NCBI GenBank assembly: GCA_938083085.1
Contig: CALLKX010000052.1
Span: forward strand, 62,001-126,000
Origin: an uncultured bacterium
GTDB taxonomy: Bacteria; Planctomycetota; UBA1135; GCA-002686595
Direction: 5' to 3'
Length of the DNA: 64,000 bases
Both the position numbers and the translations under genes were made by a program. Of the stretch, positions 50,683-58,946 are shown in pieces (positions within the stretch are counted from its first letter, which is position 1; each line of letters begins with the position of its first letter). Under the pieces are notes generated by a model. That model saw only the letters and a list, made by a program, of their open reading frames with translations. It was not told where the DNA came from and searched no databases.

Positions 50683-51846
50683 TCAGTCAGCCAGAAAGCG
50701 GTGGACGGTGAACTGGCGATATTCCTCGCCAGGCACCAGGAGCACCGAGGGGAAGCCCGGCTCGTTGATGGCGTCGGGGTATCCCTGGGTCTCCAGGCAG
50801 CAGGCCGAGCGGTGCGCGTAGACCGCGCCGCCCTTGCCGGAGTCGCCCTTCAGGAAGTTCCCCGAGTAGAACTGGAGGCCCGGTTGATCGGTGAAGAGCT
50901 CCAGGGTCCGCCCGCTGGCCGGGTCGGTGAGCACCGCCACAGGCCCCGCTGCCATGACCGCCTCCGAGCCGCCCTCGAGCGCGCTGGAGCGCACCGCGTA
51001 GTTGTGGTCGTAGCCGAGGGCTGAGGTGTCATCCAACGCCCCGATCCGCGCGCCGATGAGCTCGGGGGTGCGGAAGTCCAGGGGCGTGCCCGCCACCGAT
51101 TCGATCGCGCCCGTGGGGATCAGTGTGGCGTCAGCAGGGGTGTAGCGGTCCGCGTTGACCTGCAGCTCATGGTCCAGCACGGAGGCGCTGCCCGCCCCCG
51201 CGAGGTTGAAGTAGCTGTGGTGCGTGAGGTTGACGGGCGTCGGCTGGTCCGCGGTGGCGCGATACTCGACGATGAGCTCGTCCGCCTCGGTCAGGGTGTA
51301 GGTCACCGTCGCGTCCACGCGACCGGGGTACCCCTCGTCGCCGTCCTCCGAGGTGAGCCGAAAGGTCACCGAGGCGAGGCTGGGATGCGGCTCGGCGCGC
51401 CACATGCGGTGGCTGTAACCCCGGTCTCCGCCGTGGAGGTGGTTGGGATCATTGTTCGTGGCGAGCTGGTACGTGCGCCCCTCGAGGGTGAAGCGGCCGC
51501 GGGCGACCCGGTTCGCGACCCGACCCACGGTGGACCCGAAGTACTGGTTGGCGTCGCTCTCGTAGCCAGAGACGTCGTCGAAGCCGAGCACCACGTCCGC
51601 TCGCTCTCCGCCGCGGTCCGCGACGTTCATGGAGACAAGCGTCGCCCCGAACTCCGTGAGATGCGCCTCCGTCCCGCGACCGTTCCGCAGGACAAAGAGG
51701 TTCGCGGCGGTGCCATCGGCGGTCGCCCCGAAGGACCGGACGTCGACCGGCGAGGCGGCGGGGTTGCCTGTCCCGGTCGCGCTGCACGCGACGAGGGCCA
51801 TGAGGGCGATCAGCAGGAGGGGGAGTTGAAGCACGGTTCGAGTCAT
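50683..51846 (-). CDS. galM: Lipoprotein aldose 1-epimerase (mutarotase)
   Basis: A 387-residue GalM-family mutarotase that interconverts alpha- and beta-anomers of aldoses. The catalytic histidine lies in VNLTHHSYFNLAG and the glutamate in CLETQGYPDAIN; GGDRGYSHRMW and GSTVGRVANRVARG are typical substrate-binding stretches. An N-terminal signal with lipobox (LMALVAC) predicts anchoring in the periplasm or outer membrane, whereas most GalM proteins are cytosolic. It sits 8 bp after the permease gene. This suggests that the anomer is equilibrated before uptake by the ABC importer. Confidence 0.93.
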   Translation of the reverse strand: MTRTVLQLPLLLIALMALVACSATGTGNPAASPVDVRSFGATADGTAANLFVLRNGRGTEAHLTEFGATLVSMNVADRGGERADVVLGFDDVSGYESDANQYFGSTVGRVANRVARGRFTLEGRTYQLATNNDPNHLHGGDRGYSHRMWRAEPHPSLASVTFRLTSEDGDEGYPGRVDATVTYTLTEADELIVEYRATADQPTPVNLTHHSYFNLAGAGSASVLDHELQVNADRYTPADATLIPTGAIESVAGTPLDFRTPELIGARIGALDDTSALGYDHNYAVRSSALEGGSEAVMAAGPVAVLTDPASGRTLELFTDQPGLQFYSGNFLKGDSGKGGAVYAHRSACCLETQGYPDAINEPGFPSVLLVPGEEYRQFTVHRFLAD

Positions 51847-51854
51847 GGGTTCCT

Positions 51855-52907
51855 TCAGGTCGTTCGTTCAGTCCGCGCGCGGGCGCGCTCCCGCGCCCGA
51901 CGCGCCTCCGCGAGCCGCCGCACCACCTCGTCCGCGACCGCCCCAAGGAGGAGCACCCCGCCGACGATGGCGAACTCGAGCTGACTGGGGATGCCGAGCA
52001 GCACGATCGAGTTGTACAGCAACCGCATCACCGCCGCACCGAGGACCACCCCGAGGATGGACCCTTCTCCGCCGCGGAGGCTACAGCCGCCCAGCACGGC
52101 CGCTGCGATGGCGTAGAGCTCGTAGAAGTTGCCCATGCTGGCCGGCTGGACGGAGTTCACGTCCAGGGCGAAGAGCACCCCCCCGACCCCCGCGAGGAGC
52201 GAGCAGATCACGTACGCGAGGATCGTCACCCGCTCCACCGGGACCCCGGCGTAGCGGGCCGCGACGGGGTTCCGCCCGAGAGCCAGCATCCAGCGTCCCC
52301 AGACGCTGCGGCCCAGGAAGACGGCCGCGAGGACCGCGACCGCCACGAGCACCAGCGCCGGCGCCGGCACGTCGAGGGCGCCAATGGAGAAGGGGCGACC
52401 GGTGGCCAGGGACCGAAGGCCGTCGTGGCTAGACCCGAACCCCATGGTCTGGTCGTCCACGATGTAGCGCGCCACGCCGCGGTAGACCAGCAGCCCGCAG
52501 AGCGTGACCACGAAGGGCTGGAGGCCCAGGCGCGTGATGAGGAGCCCGTGAATGACGCCGAGGCTCGCCGCCAAGACGAGGACCAAGACCACGGCCGCCC
52601 CCGCGGGGACCCCAGCTTCCAGCAAGAGCGGGAGCGAGGTCGCGACCAGAGCGATGACCGAGCCGATGGAGAGGTCGATCCCCGCCGTGACGATGGGGAA
52701 CGCTGCGCCGATGCCGATGATCCCGAAGAGCGCCGTGCGCTGGAGGACGTTCTCGAGGTTCTCCGCCCCGAAGAAGCGCGGGTTCATGGCGCCAGTCGTG
52801 ACCACGATCGCCACCAGGAGCCCGAAGATCCCCAGCACCTTGCCCCACCCCGCCAGAGGGGAGCTCGCGTCCGAATGCGCCGCGCTGGCGCTGCCTGATT
52901 CCGTCAT
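51855..52907 (-). CDS. Sugar ABC transporter permease (RbsC-like)
   Basis: A 350-residue permease of the BPD_transp_2/RbsC family with about eight to ten helices. It includes GIGAAFPIVTAGIDLSIGSVIALVA (the diagnostic GxDLSVG segment), LPFVVTLCGLLVYRGVARY-like sequence, and NFYELYAIAAAVLGGCSLRGGEGSILGVVLGA (the conserved A-x-VxGGtS-x-x-GG-x-G). It pairs with the duplicated ATPase and the periplasmic binding protein. The start overlaps the ATPase stop by 4 bp (ATGA). A highly charged tail (RRLAEARRARERARARTERTT) ends it. Confidence 0.95.
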   Translation of the reverse strand: MTESGSASAAHSDASSPLAGWGKVLGIFGLLVAIVVTTGAMNPRFFGAENLENVLQRTALFGIIGIGAAFPIVTAGIDLSIGSVIALVATSLPLLLEAGVPAGAAVVLVLVLAASLGVIHGLLITRLGLQPFVVTLCGLLVYRGVARYIVDDQTMGFGSSHDGLRSLATGRPFSIGALDVPAPALVLVAVAVLAAVFLGRSVWGRWMLALGRNPVAARYAGVPVERVTILAYVICSLLAGVGGVLFALDVNSVQPASMGNFYELYAIAAAVLGGCSLRGGEGSILGVVLGAAVMRLLYNSIVLLGIPSQLEFAIVGGVLLLGAVADEVVRRLAEARRARERARARTERTT

Positions 52908-54427
52908 GTCGTCGCTCCCTCTATCCGAGAGCCGCCGCCGGTGGCGAGCTCCATGACCGCCTCCTCGGTGGCCACGCTCCGGTCCAGTGTTCCAGTGATC
53001 TGTCCGTCATGCAGCACGACCACGCGATCCGAGAGGCGCAGCAGCTCCTCCATGTCGCTGGACGCGAAGAGCACCGCCAGGCCCTCCGATGCCAGCCGCT
53101 CGAGGAGCAGGTAGAGCTCCTCGCGGGCGCCCACATCTACGCCCCGGGTCGGCTCGTCCATGAGCAGGATCGTCGGCTCCGCAGCGAGCCAGCGCCCCAC
53201 AACGACCTTCTGCTGGTTGCCCCCGGAGAGGGTCTGCACCACCTGCTCTATCCCGGCGGTCCGCACGCCCAGGCGCTCCACCTGCGCCGCGGCCACGGCG
53301 CGCTCGGCGGCCCCGTCCACGAGCCCACGGCGGCGGCGGCGATCGAGGGTGGCGAGGGCGGTGTTCACCCGCACCCCCTCCTCGAGCAGCAGGCCCTGGA
53401 GCTTGCGATCCTCGGGGACGAGCGCGAGCCCCGCCCTCGCGGCGTCGCGGGGTCCCCTGAAGCGCTCGGGCTGGCCGTCGACCCGGACCTCCCCGGAGAC
53501 GGGCGCGCGCAGGCCGAAGACGGTCTCCAGCAGCTCGGTGCGGCCGGCGCCCACAAGCCCCGCGAGCCCCACCAGCTCGCCGGGGCGGACCTGAAGGTCC
53601 ACGGCGGCGGCGGGGAAGGCGTCGGTCACAAGCTCACGGAGCTCGAGGACCGGCGCGCTGGAGACCCCGCCGGCCTCGGCCCGCGCCACGGGGGCCGCCA
53701 GGTCTCGCCCCACCATCAACCGGACCATGGCCTCGCGGGTGAGCTGGTCACGGGTCAGGTGCCCCGCGTTCTGACCGTCCCGAAGCACAAAGGCGCGGTC
53801 CGCGAGCTCGAGGATCTCGGTCAGGCGGTGCGAGACGTAGAGCACCGTGATGCCATTCGCCCGAAGCTGGTGCACCAGCTCGAACAGCCGCGAGGTCTCC
53901 TTCGAGGTGAGGCTCGAGGTTGGCTCGTCGAGGATGAGCACGCGCGCGTCCTGGTCGATGCCCTTGGCGATCTCGACCAGCTGCCGTTGACCGGCGGCGA
54001 GGCGCTCAACCTTCACATCCGGACCGAAGGCCGCCCCGACCCGTTCGAGGGCGTGGGCCGCGCGCTCGCGCAGCGCCTGGCGATCCACGAGGGGCAACCA
54101 CCCGCGTCGCGGCTCACGACCGAGGCCGATGTTCTCCGCCGCGGAGAGGTTCTCCGCCAAGCAGAGCTCCTGGTGCACCAGCGCCACGCCCCCGCTGGCC
54201 GCCTCGGCCGTCGAGCGCGGCGCCCAGACACCTCCCTCGTAGGTCATCGACCCCTCGTCCGGCTGCTCCAGCCCCGCGAGGCACTTGAGCAGCGTGCTCT
54301 TCCCCGCGCCGTTCTCCCCCACGAGCGCCACGACCTCGCCCGAACCGGCATCGAGATCCACGCCGCCGAGGGCGAGCACCCCGGGGAAGCGGCGGACGAG
54401 CCCCCTGGCCGAGAGGCGCGCGGTCAC
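52904..54427 (-). CDS. Sugar ABC transporter ATP-binding protein (RbsA/XylG-like)
   Basis: A 507-residue duplicated ABC ATPase. Domain 1 has the Walker A LVGENGAGKSTLLKCL, a weak LSxGQ (LAAGQRQLVEIAKG) and the Walker B VLILDEPTSSL. Domain 2 has the degenerate Walker A GLVGAGRTELL, a normal signature LSGGNQQKVVVGRWL and the Walker B ILLMDEPTRGVD. This asymmetry is characteristic of the RbsA/MglA class. The GTG at 54427 overlaps the binding-protein stop by 4 bp (GTGA) and fixes the start. The 550-aa track ORF extends into the upstream gene. Confidence 0.96.
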   Translation of the reverse strand: MTARLSARGLVRRFPGVLALGGVDLDAGSGEVVALVGENGAGKSTLLKCLAGLEQPDEGSMTYEGGVWAPRSTAEAASGGVALVHQELCLAENLSAAENIGLGREPRRGWLPLVDRQALRERAAHALERVGAAFGPDVKVERLAAGQRQLVEIAKGIDQDARVLILDEPTSSLTSKETSRLFELVHQLRANGITVLYVSHRLTEILELADRAFVLRDGQNAGHLTRDQLTREAMVRLMVGRDLAAPVARAEAGGVSSAPVLELRELVTDAFPAAAVDLQVRPGELVGLAGLVGAGRTELLETVFGLRAPVSGEVRVDGQPERFRGPRDAARAGLALVPEDRKLQGLLLEEGVRVNTALATLDRRRRRGLVDGAAERAVAAAQVERLGVRTAGIEQVVQTLSGGNQQKVVVGRWLAAEPTILLMDEPTRGVDVGAREELYLLLERLASEGLAVLFASSDMEELLRLSDRVVVLHDGQITGTLDRSVATEEAVMELATGGGSRIEGATT

Positions 54428-55455
54428 TTGCCCGAGCCTGCGGCGATGTCCGCCTTGAGCTTCGTGCGAAAGGCCTCGAGGTTGTCCTTTCTCACGACCG
54501 TCGGCGGCGTCGAGAGAGTCCCGCCTTCCGGCAGGACGGACTCGTCCCCCTCGCACAGACCCTTCAGGATCCGGACCGACTCATAGCCGTACTGGAAGGG
54601 GTTCTGACTCACGGTGCCGAGCACATGCCCGGCGGCGATCCCGTCCAGGGTCGCGTCCTGCTCGTCGAAGGAGGCGATCGCCACCTCACCGAGCCGGCCT
54701 GCGCCCTTGAGCGCCTCGACGCACGCCGGCGCGTTGTAGGCAAAGAGGCCCGCCACGCCGACGAGCTCGGGGTACTTGACCAGGGTGTCCTCGACGTTGG
54801 ACTTGGCCCGCGCGGCGTCGAAGTCGTCGGTCCGGGTCGCGACGATCGTGAAACCGTTGCCCGCGAGCGCCGCGTCCACGGCGTCACTCCGGGTGGCGTC
54901 CGAGCTGCGCCCGAGCAGCGCGTCGATCACGCCCTGGCGACGGAGGCGCGCGTTGTCCTGCTCGAGGCGGCCCACGAAGATCGCAACCTCGCCGCCGCCC
55001 GGGAGGGCCTCCACGAGCAGCTCGCCGCAGGCCCGACCGGCCTCGTAGTTGTCCACGCCGATGAAGCAGCGACGCTTCGACTTGGGCGCGTCGGAGTCGT
55101 GGGTAATGAGGTGAACTCGGTCCGTCAACGAGTCCAGGAAGGGCGTCATGTTCTCCGCGTCCACCGGGCTGATCGCCACGGCGTCCACACCGCGCACGAG
55201 GAGGTCCTGGACCTTCTGCTGCTGGACCTCAGCCGTCGCCGGCGATGGAAACACGACCTCGACGTCCACGCCAAACTCGGCCTCGGCGGCCCGAGCCCCG
55301 GCGGCGGCCACATCCCAGAAGGGATCTACACCGTTGGAGACATAGGCGATCCGGACCCCGTCGCCTTCTCCTCCATCGCCCGGCTGACAGGCGGCGGCGA
55401 GGAGGGCGGCGCCCAGGGAGAGGGCAGCGAAGAGCGGGCGGGCTGAGTGAGGCAT
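54424..55455 (-). CDS. Sugar ABC transporter substrate-binding lipoprotein (Peripla_BP_4)
   Basis: A 343-residue periplasmic binding protein of the ribose/galactose class I fold. A lipobox (LLAAAC) is followed by RIAYVSNGVDPFWDVAAAGARAAEAEFGV, the typical first Rossmann half. Ligand-region motifs are DSDAP (about 124-128), FIGVDNYEAGRACGE and ASFDEQDATLDGIAAGHVLGTVSQNPFQYGY. The aromatic WD in the first loop and the DNY motif suggest an aldose ligand, but the exact sugar cannot be told. The ATG at 55455 is preferred to the TTG at 55464 in the track. It heads the five-gene operon; a 15-bp palindrome lies 51 bp upstream. Confidence 0.94.
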   Translation of the reverse strand: MPHSARPLFAALSLGAALLAAACQPGDGGEGDGVRIAYVSNGVDPFWDVAAAGARAAEAEFGVDVEVVFPSPATAEVQQQKVQDLLVRGVDAVAISPVDAENMTPFLDSLTDRVHLITHDSDAPKSKRRCFIGVDNYEAGRACGELLVEALPGGGEVAIFVGRLEQDNARLRRQGVIDALLGRSSDATRSDAVDAALAGNGFTIVATRTDDFDAARAKSNVEDTLVKYPELVGVAGLFAYNAPACVEALKGAGRLGEVAIASFDEQDATLDGIAAGHVLGTVSQNPFQYGYESVRILKGLCEGDESVLPEGGTLSTPPTVVRKDNLEAFRTKLKADIAAGSGK

Positions 55456-55506
55456 GACGATCAATCCGTCGCGGAGAGAAGAGGTGCGGAGCGGACGCCG
55501 GGGCGC

Positions 55507-55521
55507 GCTCGGCGGCCGAGC
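55507..55521. promoter_or_regulatory. Palindrome upstream of sugar operon
   Basis: GCTCGGC-G-GCCGAGC is a perfect 15-bp palindrome between the sugar operon and the divergent MscS gene, 51 bp upstream of the binding-protein start. Its size suits a LacI-type operator, but palindromes of this length are not rare in GC-rich DNA and no LacI gene is in the window. Confidence 0.3.
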
Positions 55522-55681
55522 ATACGGGAAGGTCCCAATAGCTGCCGACCTGCGGTCTACCCGAGGTCTGGTCGACCGAGGCGCGAGCGCGTTTCAGCCG
55601 GCTCCGACCGGACGGTCCAGCAACGGAGAATCTGGTCACCCGGCGGTGCCACACCGGCCGCACCGCCTTAGATTCAGCGCC

Positions 55682-57409
55682 ATGCTGCCCCATTCGATCC
55701 GCGCCCTGATGACGCGGCGTCTGCTCACCCCGGCTTTCGCCCTGTGCCTCGCCCTCCCCGCGCCCGCCCAGGACGCTTCCGACGAACAGGCCATCCTCGA
55801 GGGGACGCCCGTGCAGGAACGGGCTGAAGGCGTCGAAGCACCGGCAAAGGTCGAGCCTCCGCCCGTGGTCCCCGCCACGGAGGCTGAGGCCGTGGCGCGC
55901 GCCGGGAAACTCCTGAGCGAGCTCGAGGAGCAGCCCACCCCCGTCGTGCAGGGGTTCCTCGACGCGTATGTCTCGATCATCGAAGCTGAGTTGGTCGAGC
56001 TGGAGCGCATCGAGGCCACGGCGGCGGACAGCCCGGACCGCGAGAAAGAGAACGAGCTCCGCGCGGACACCCAGACGCTCATTTCCGCAGCGGATGACCT
56101 GGTCAAGGCGCTCTCCAAGGCAGGTCAAGACATGGAAGCAACGCGGAGCCGCCTCAGCCGCGCCCGCGAAGCCGCCGCCAAGATCTCCACCACGGAGGCC
56201 GGATCCTTGACCCGGTCCAGCGCCATCGAGCTCGACAAGGAGGTGCTCAAGGCCCGCCTTAGGCCCATGACCCTGGAGCTCGTCCAGGAAGAGCTGGGGG
56301 TGTGGTTGGCGCTCCTCGAGGCGACGTGCGCCGAGATCTCGGCCAAGGAGATTGCCGGCCTCCAAAGCTCCGATGAGGGGCAGGCCCGCTTCAACGAACA
56401 GGCCGTCCTGCTCCGGGGCCAGCGCGGACGACTCATCGAACGGGTCAACATCGTGATCTCCGCGCTGGAGAAGAAGGGCGGCGACGGCTCGGCCGCCAAG
56501 GCCTACATGAGCTCGGTCGTGGCCACGCCGCCCATCACCGGCGTGAATGCAGCGATCACCAGCCTCACCGCATGGCTCGGGAGCCCGGACGGCGGCATCG
56601 CCATCGGCCTCGAGCTGCTCCGAGCGCTGGCGACGATCCTGGTCGCGTTCCTGATCTCCAGGGTCGCCGGCACGGTCACGAAGCGGGCCATGAACCGCGT
56701 CCGCGGGTCCTCCGCGCTGCTCCGACAGTTCGTCGTCTCGACCGTGGAGAAGGGCCTGGTCATGATCGGCCTCCTCATGGCGCTCTCGGCCCTGGGCGTC
56801 AACATGGCCCCGATGGTCGCCGCCATCGGCGCCGCCGGCCTGGTGCTCGGCCTCGCGCTCCAGGGCACCCTCGGCAACCTGGCCAGCGGCCTGATGATCA
56901 TGGTCTTCCGACCGTTCGACGTGGACGACATCGTCGACACCGCCGGAGCCTTCGGCCGCGTGATGGGCATGACCCTCATGACGACCACCATCCGGACCAT
57001 GGACAACCGGACCATCCACGTGCCGAACGGCATGGTCTGGGGGGACGTGATCACCAACGTCACGGCCAACCGCACCCGCCGCGTCGACATGGTCTTCGGC
57101 ATCGGCTACGGCTGCGACTTCGCCCGCGCCCGAGAGGTCCTGCTCGAGATCCTGACCTCCCACGACAAGGTCCTCGACGACCCCGAGCCCAACGTCCGCG
57201 TGCACGAGCTCGCGGACTCGTCGGTCAACCTCATCACACGTCCGTGGGTCAAGACCGACGACTACTGGGACGTCTTCTGGGACGTCACCGAGACCGTCAA
57301 GCGCCGCTTCGACGAGGAGGAGATCCAGATCCCGTTCCCGCAGCGCGACGTCCACTTCTACAACGAGGGGGCGCCCGCCCCCTCGTTGAAGAGCTCCGAG
57401 TCCGCCTGA
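55682..57409 (+). CDS. MscS-family mechanosensitive channel with long exported N-terminus
   Basis: A 575-residue channel. The N-terminus has a signal sequence (LLTPAFALCLALPAPAQ) and about 300 residues of helical, Lys/Glu/Ala-rich sequence likely to be a periplasmic coiled coil. Then come membrane helices (LELLRALATILVAFLISRVAG, MIGLLMALSALGVNMAPMVAAI) and TM3 (GAAGLVLGLALQGTLGNLASGLMIM). The MscS beta domain begins PFDVDDIVDTAGAFGRVMGM. The C-terminal domain shares ELADSSVN and IPFPQRDVH with the MscS protein at 35940, so they are paralogs. The ATG at 55682 is chosen; an alternative is 55709. Confidence 0.93.
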   Translation: MLPHSIRALMTRRLLTPAFALCLALPAPAQDASDEQAILEGTPVQERAEGVEAPAKVEPPPVVPATEAEAVARAGKLLSELEEQPTPVVQGFLDAYVSIIEAELVELERIEATAADSPDREKENELRADTQTLISAADDLVKALSKAGQDMEATRSRLSRAREAAAKISTTEAGSLTRSSAIELDKEVLKARLRPMTLELVQEELGVWLALLEATCAEISAKEIAGLQSSDEGQARFNEQAVLLRGQRGRLIERVNIVISALEKKGGDGSAAKAYMSSVVATPPITGVNAAITSLTAWLGSPDGGIAIGLELLRALATILVAFLISRVAGTVTKRAMNRVRGSSALLRQFVVSTVEKGLVMIGLLMALSALGVNMAPMVAAIGAAGLVLGLALQGTLGNLASGLMIMVFRPFDVDDIVDTAGAFGRVMGMTLMTTTIRTMDNRTIHVPNGMVWGDVITNVTANRTRRVDMVFGIGYGCDFARAREVLLEILTSHDKVLDDPEPNVRVHELADSSVNLITRPWVKTDDYWDVFWDVTETVKRRFDEEEIQIPFPQRDVHFYNEGAPAPSLKSSESA

Positions 57410-57457
57410 TCGCGCTCGGTGCATTCACTCCCTATCTCTTCCTTCGCCTCTCCCCCC

Positions 57458-57988
57458 ATGAAGCTCGTGTTCCTCGCGCTCCCCGCGCTCCTTCTCGCCT
57501 CTTGCCAGTCCATGTCCGAAGGCGTCCTCGCCTTCGAAGCTCGCGCGGTCGTCATCGACGACGCCGACATCGATACGACCGACCCTGGCTCGGTCTTTGA
57601 TGACGAGAACATCGAACTCTCCGGCTACGGCATCCATGCCGCGCTCAAGACCCCCGTCGTGGACTTTCTCGTCGGCGTCGATGATCGCGAGTTCGGCCGT
57701 GAAGACTCCGCCGAGCTTGTCCTCGGCGTCCGCCGCCGCTTCCTCGAGATCTGGAAGCTGCACCCCTTCATCGAGGCGGACTATCGCCACGGCTTCGACC
57801 TCGACAACGGCGTGGACTCGGAGACGTACGACGGCTGGGCTGCCGGCGCCGGCGCGCTGCTCCACCTGACTGACTCGGTCTTCCTCAACTTCCGCCTCAT
57901 GTACGAGTCGACGTCGATCCAACTCCCCAGCACATCCGCAGATGTGGATGGCGTGACGGGCACCATCGGCCTCGGCTTCAGCCTCTGA
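57458..57988 (+). CDS. Small outer-membrane barrel-like lipoprotein (paralog A)
   Basis: A 176-residue lipoprotein with signal MKLVFLALPALLLASC and Cys in the lipobox. The body alternates hydrophobic and polar residues with ending strands (TGTIGLGFSL), like a small beta barrel. The stretch TPVVDFLVGVD, then VLGVRRRFLEIWKLHPFIEADY, is nearly repeated in the next gene. A central acidic insertion (DDADIDTTDPGSVFDDENIE) is missing in the paralog. Function unknown; it probably contributes to the envelope surface. The track start lies 39 bp upstream. Confidence 0.75.
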   Translation: MKLVFLALPALLLASCQSMSEGVLAFEARAVVIDDADIDTTDPGSVFDDENIELSGYGIHAALKTPVVDFLVGVDDREFGREDSAELVLGVRRRFLEIWKLHPFIEADYRHGFDLDNGVDSETYDGWAAGAGALLHLTDSVFLNFRLMYESTSIQLPSTSADVDGVTGTIGLGFSL

Positions 57989-58355
57989 GGCCGGCGGCGG
58001 ACCGGGTGATCGCTCACCGGCCGGCCAATACAGCACGCGCCCTGGTCGCCCCTGCGGGGAGGCCAGGGCGCACCTGTTGGCTAAAGGGCACCTTGGACTC
58101 AAGGGGAGGGCACGGCCGCGCGCTTCGAGGAGGCGCGCCCTCCTCCATGGCGAGGAGCGCCCAGGCGGATCCCCGCGTCCAAACCGGCAGTGAAGCCAGC
58201 TGCGCTATCGGTGGCGCTGAACGCACCCCTACAATTCCGCGCCTAGCGAGCCTGGGCCCAACCTTCGCGGCTCGCCTCGCTGACTAGTCCTCCTTCCTGC
58301 GCCTCCAGACGGGCCCAAGCCTCCTGACGGGCCCAAGCCTCCAACCTCCTCCGCC
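57989..58355. other. Intergenic region between duplicated lipoproteins
   Basis: The gap spans 367 bp. Directly after the first lipoprotein there is a GC-rich hairpin (CCGGGTGA...TCACCGG, about 57999-58019) that might weakly terminate transcription, but it has no T-run. The remainder has no recognised gene or promoter; ORFs here are short and Arg/Ala-rich. Confidence 0.35.
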
Positions 58356-58832
58356 ATGAAGCCTCTCCTCCTCGCGCTCGGCGCCGCCCTCCTCGCCTCC
58401 TGTCAGTCCATGTCCGGGGGCGTACTCGCCCTCGAAGCGCGTGCTCTCGCGCTGGAGGACACCGACGAAGACCTCTCTGGATATGGCGGCCACGTCGCCC
58501 TCAACACACCGGTCGTGGACTTCCTCGTGGGCGTCGATCAGCGCGAGATCGGCACCCTGGATTCGACCGAGGCGGTCCTCGGTGTCCGGCGCCGCTTCCT
58601 CGAGATCTGGAAGCTCCGGCCGTTTGTCGAAGCCGACTACCTCATCGGCATGGACCTCTTCGATGACGTCAGCGGGTGGAGCGCGGGCGGCGGCGCCCTC
58701 CTGCATCTCAACGACCACCTCTTCCTCAACTTTCGGGTGATGTACGAGCAGCGGACCACAGACGAGCTCTTCGTCGAGGCCAAGCAGGTGGACGGCGTCG
58801 TGGGCACCGTCGGTATCGGCCTCAGCCTCTAG
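58356..58832 (+). CDS. Small outer-membrane barrel-like lipoprotein (paralog B)
   Basis: A 158-residue lipoprotein (MKPLLLALGAALLASC) that closely copies paralog A. Shared segments include SCQSMS-GVLA(L/F)EARA, TPVVDFLVGVDQRE, VLGVRRRFLEIWKL and the terminal VGIGLSL/TIGLGFSL. It lacks the acidic insertion and part of a loop in the middle. Two copies in tandem, same strand, 367 bp apart, indicate a duplication followed by divergence. Function unknown. Confidence 0.75.
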   Translation: MKPLLLALGAALLASCQSMSGGVLALEARALALEDTDEDLSGYGGHVALNTPVVDFLVGVDQREIGTLDSTEAVLGVRRRFLEIWKLRPFVEADYLIGMDLFDDVSGWSAGGGALLHLNDHLFLNFRVMYEQRTTDELFVEAKQVDGVVGTVGIGLSL

Positions 58833-58910
58833 GAGTCGGCCGGCAGGAGCGGGAGCGCCGCGAGCCCAGGCCCCGAGGCCGGCCGCCGCGCCCGTTCCGG
58901 CCCCGTTGCG

Positions 58911-58946
58911 GCCCTCAGAGCTGCCCTCAGAGCTGCCCTCAGAGCT
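58911..58946. repeat. Three 12-bp tandem repeats at end of phospholipase gene
   Basis: GCCCTCAGAGCT is repeated three times without a gap. On the minus strand each unit reads GGG-CAG-CTC-TGA in frame, so the phospholipase gene ends with GQL followed by three regularly spaced in-frame TGA stops. The first stop is the functional one at 58941-58939. Confidence 0.9.

Noticed and set aside
47900-50821. 973-aa plus-strand ORF opposite the KefB and SDR genes
   Set aside because: Antisense shadow: composition is rich in Arg, Asp, His and Glu with no motifs, while the minus-strand genes are clear families. High GC makes long antisense frames common.
55229-57424. 731-aa minus-strand ORF opposite the MscS gene
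   Set aside because: Asp/Gly/His-rich antisense frame; the MscS reading frame has full domain structure.
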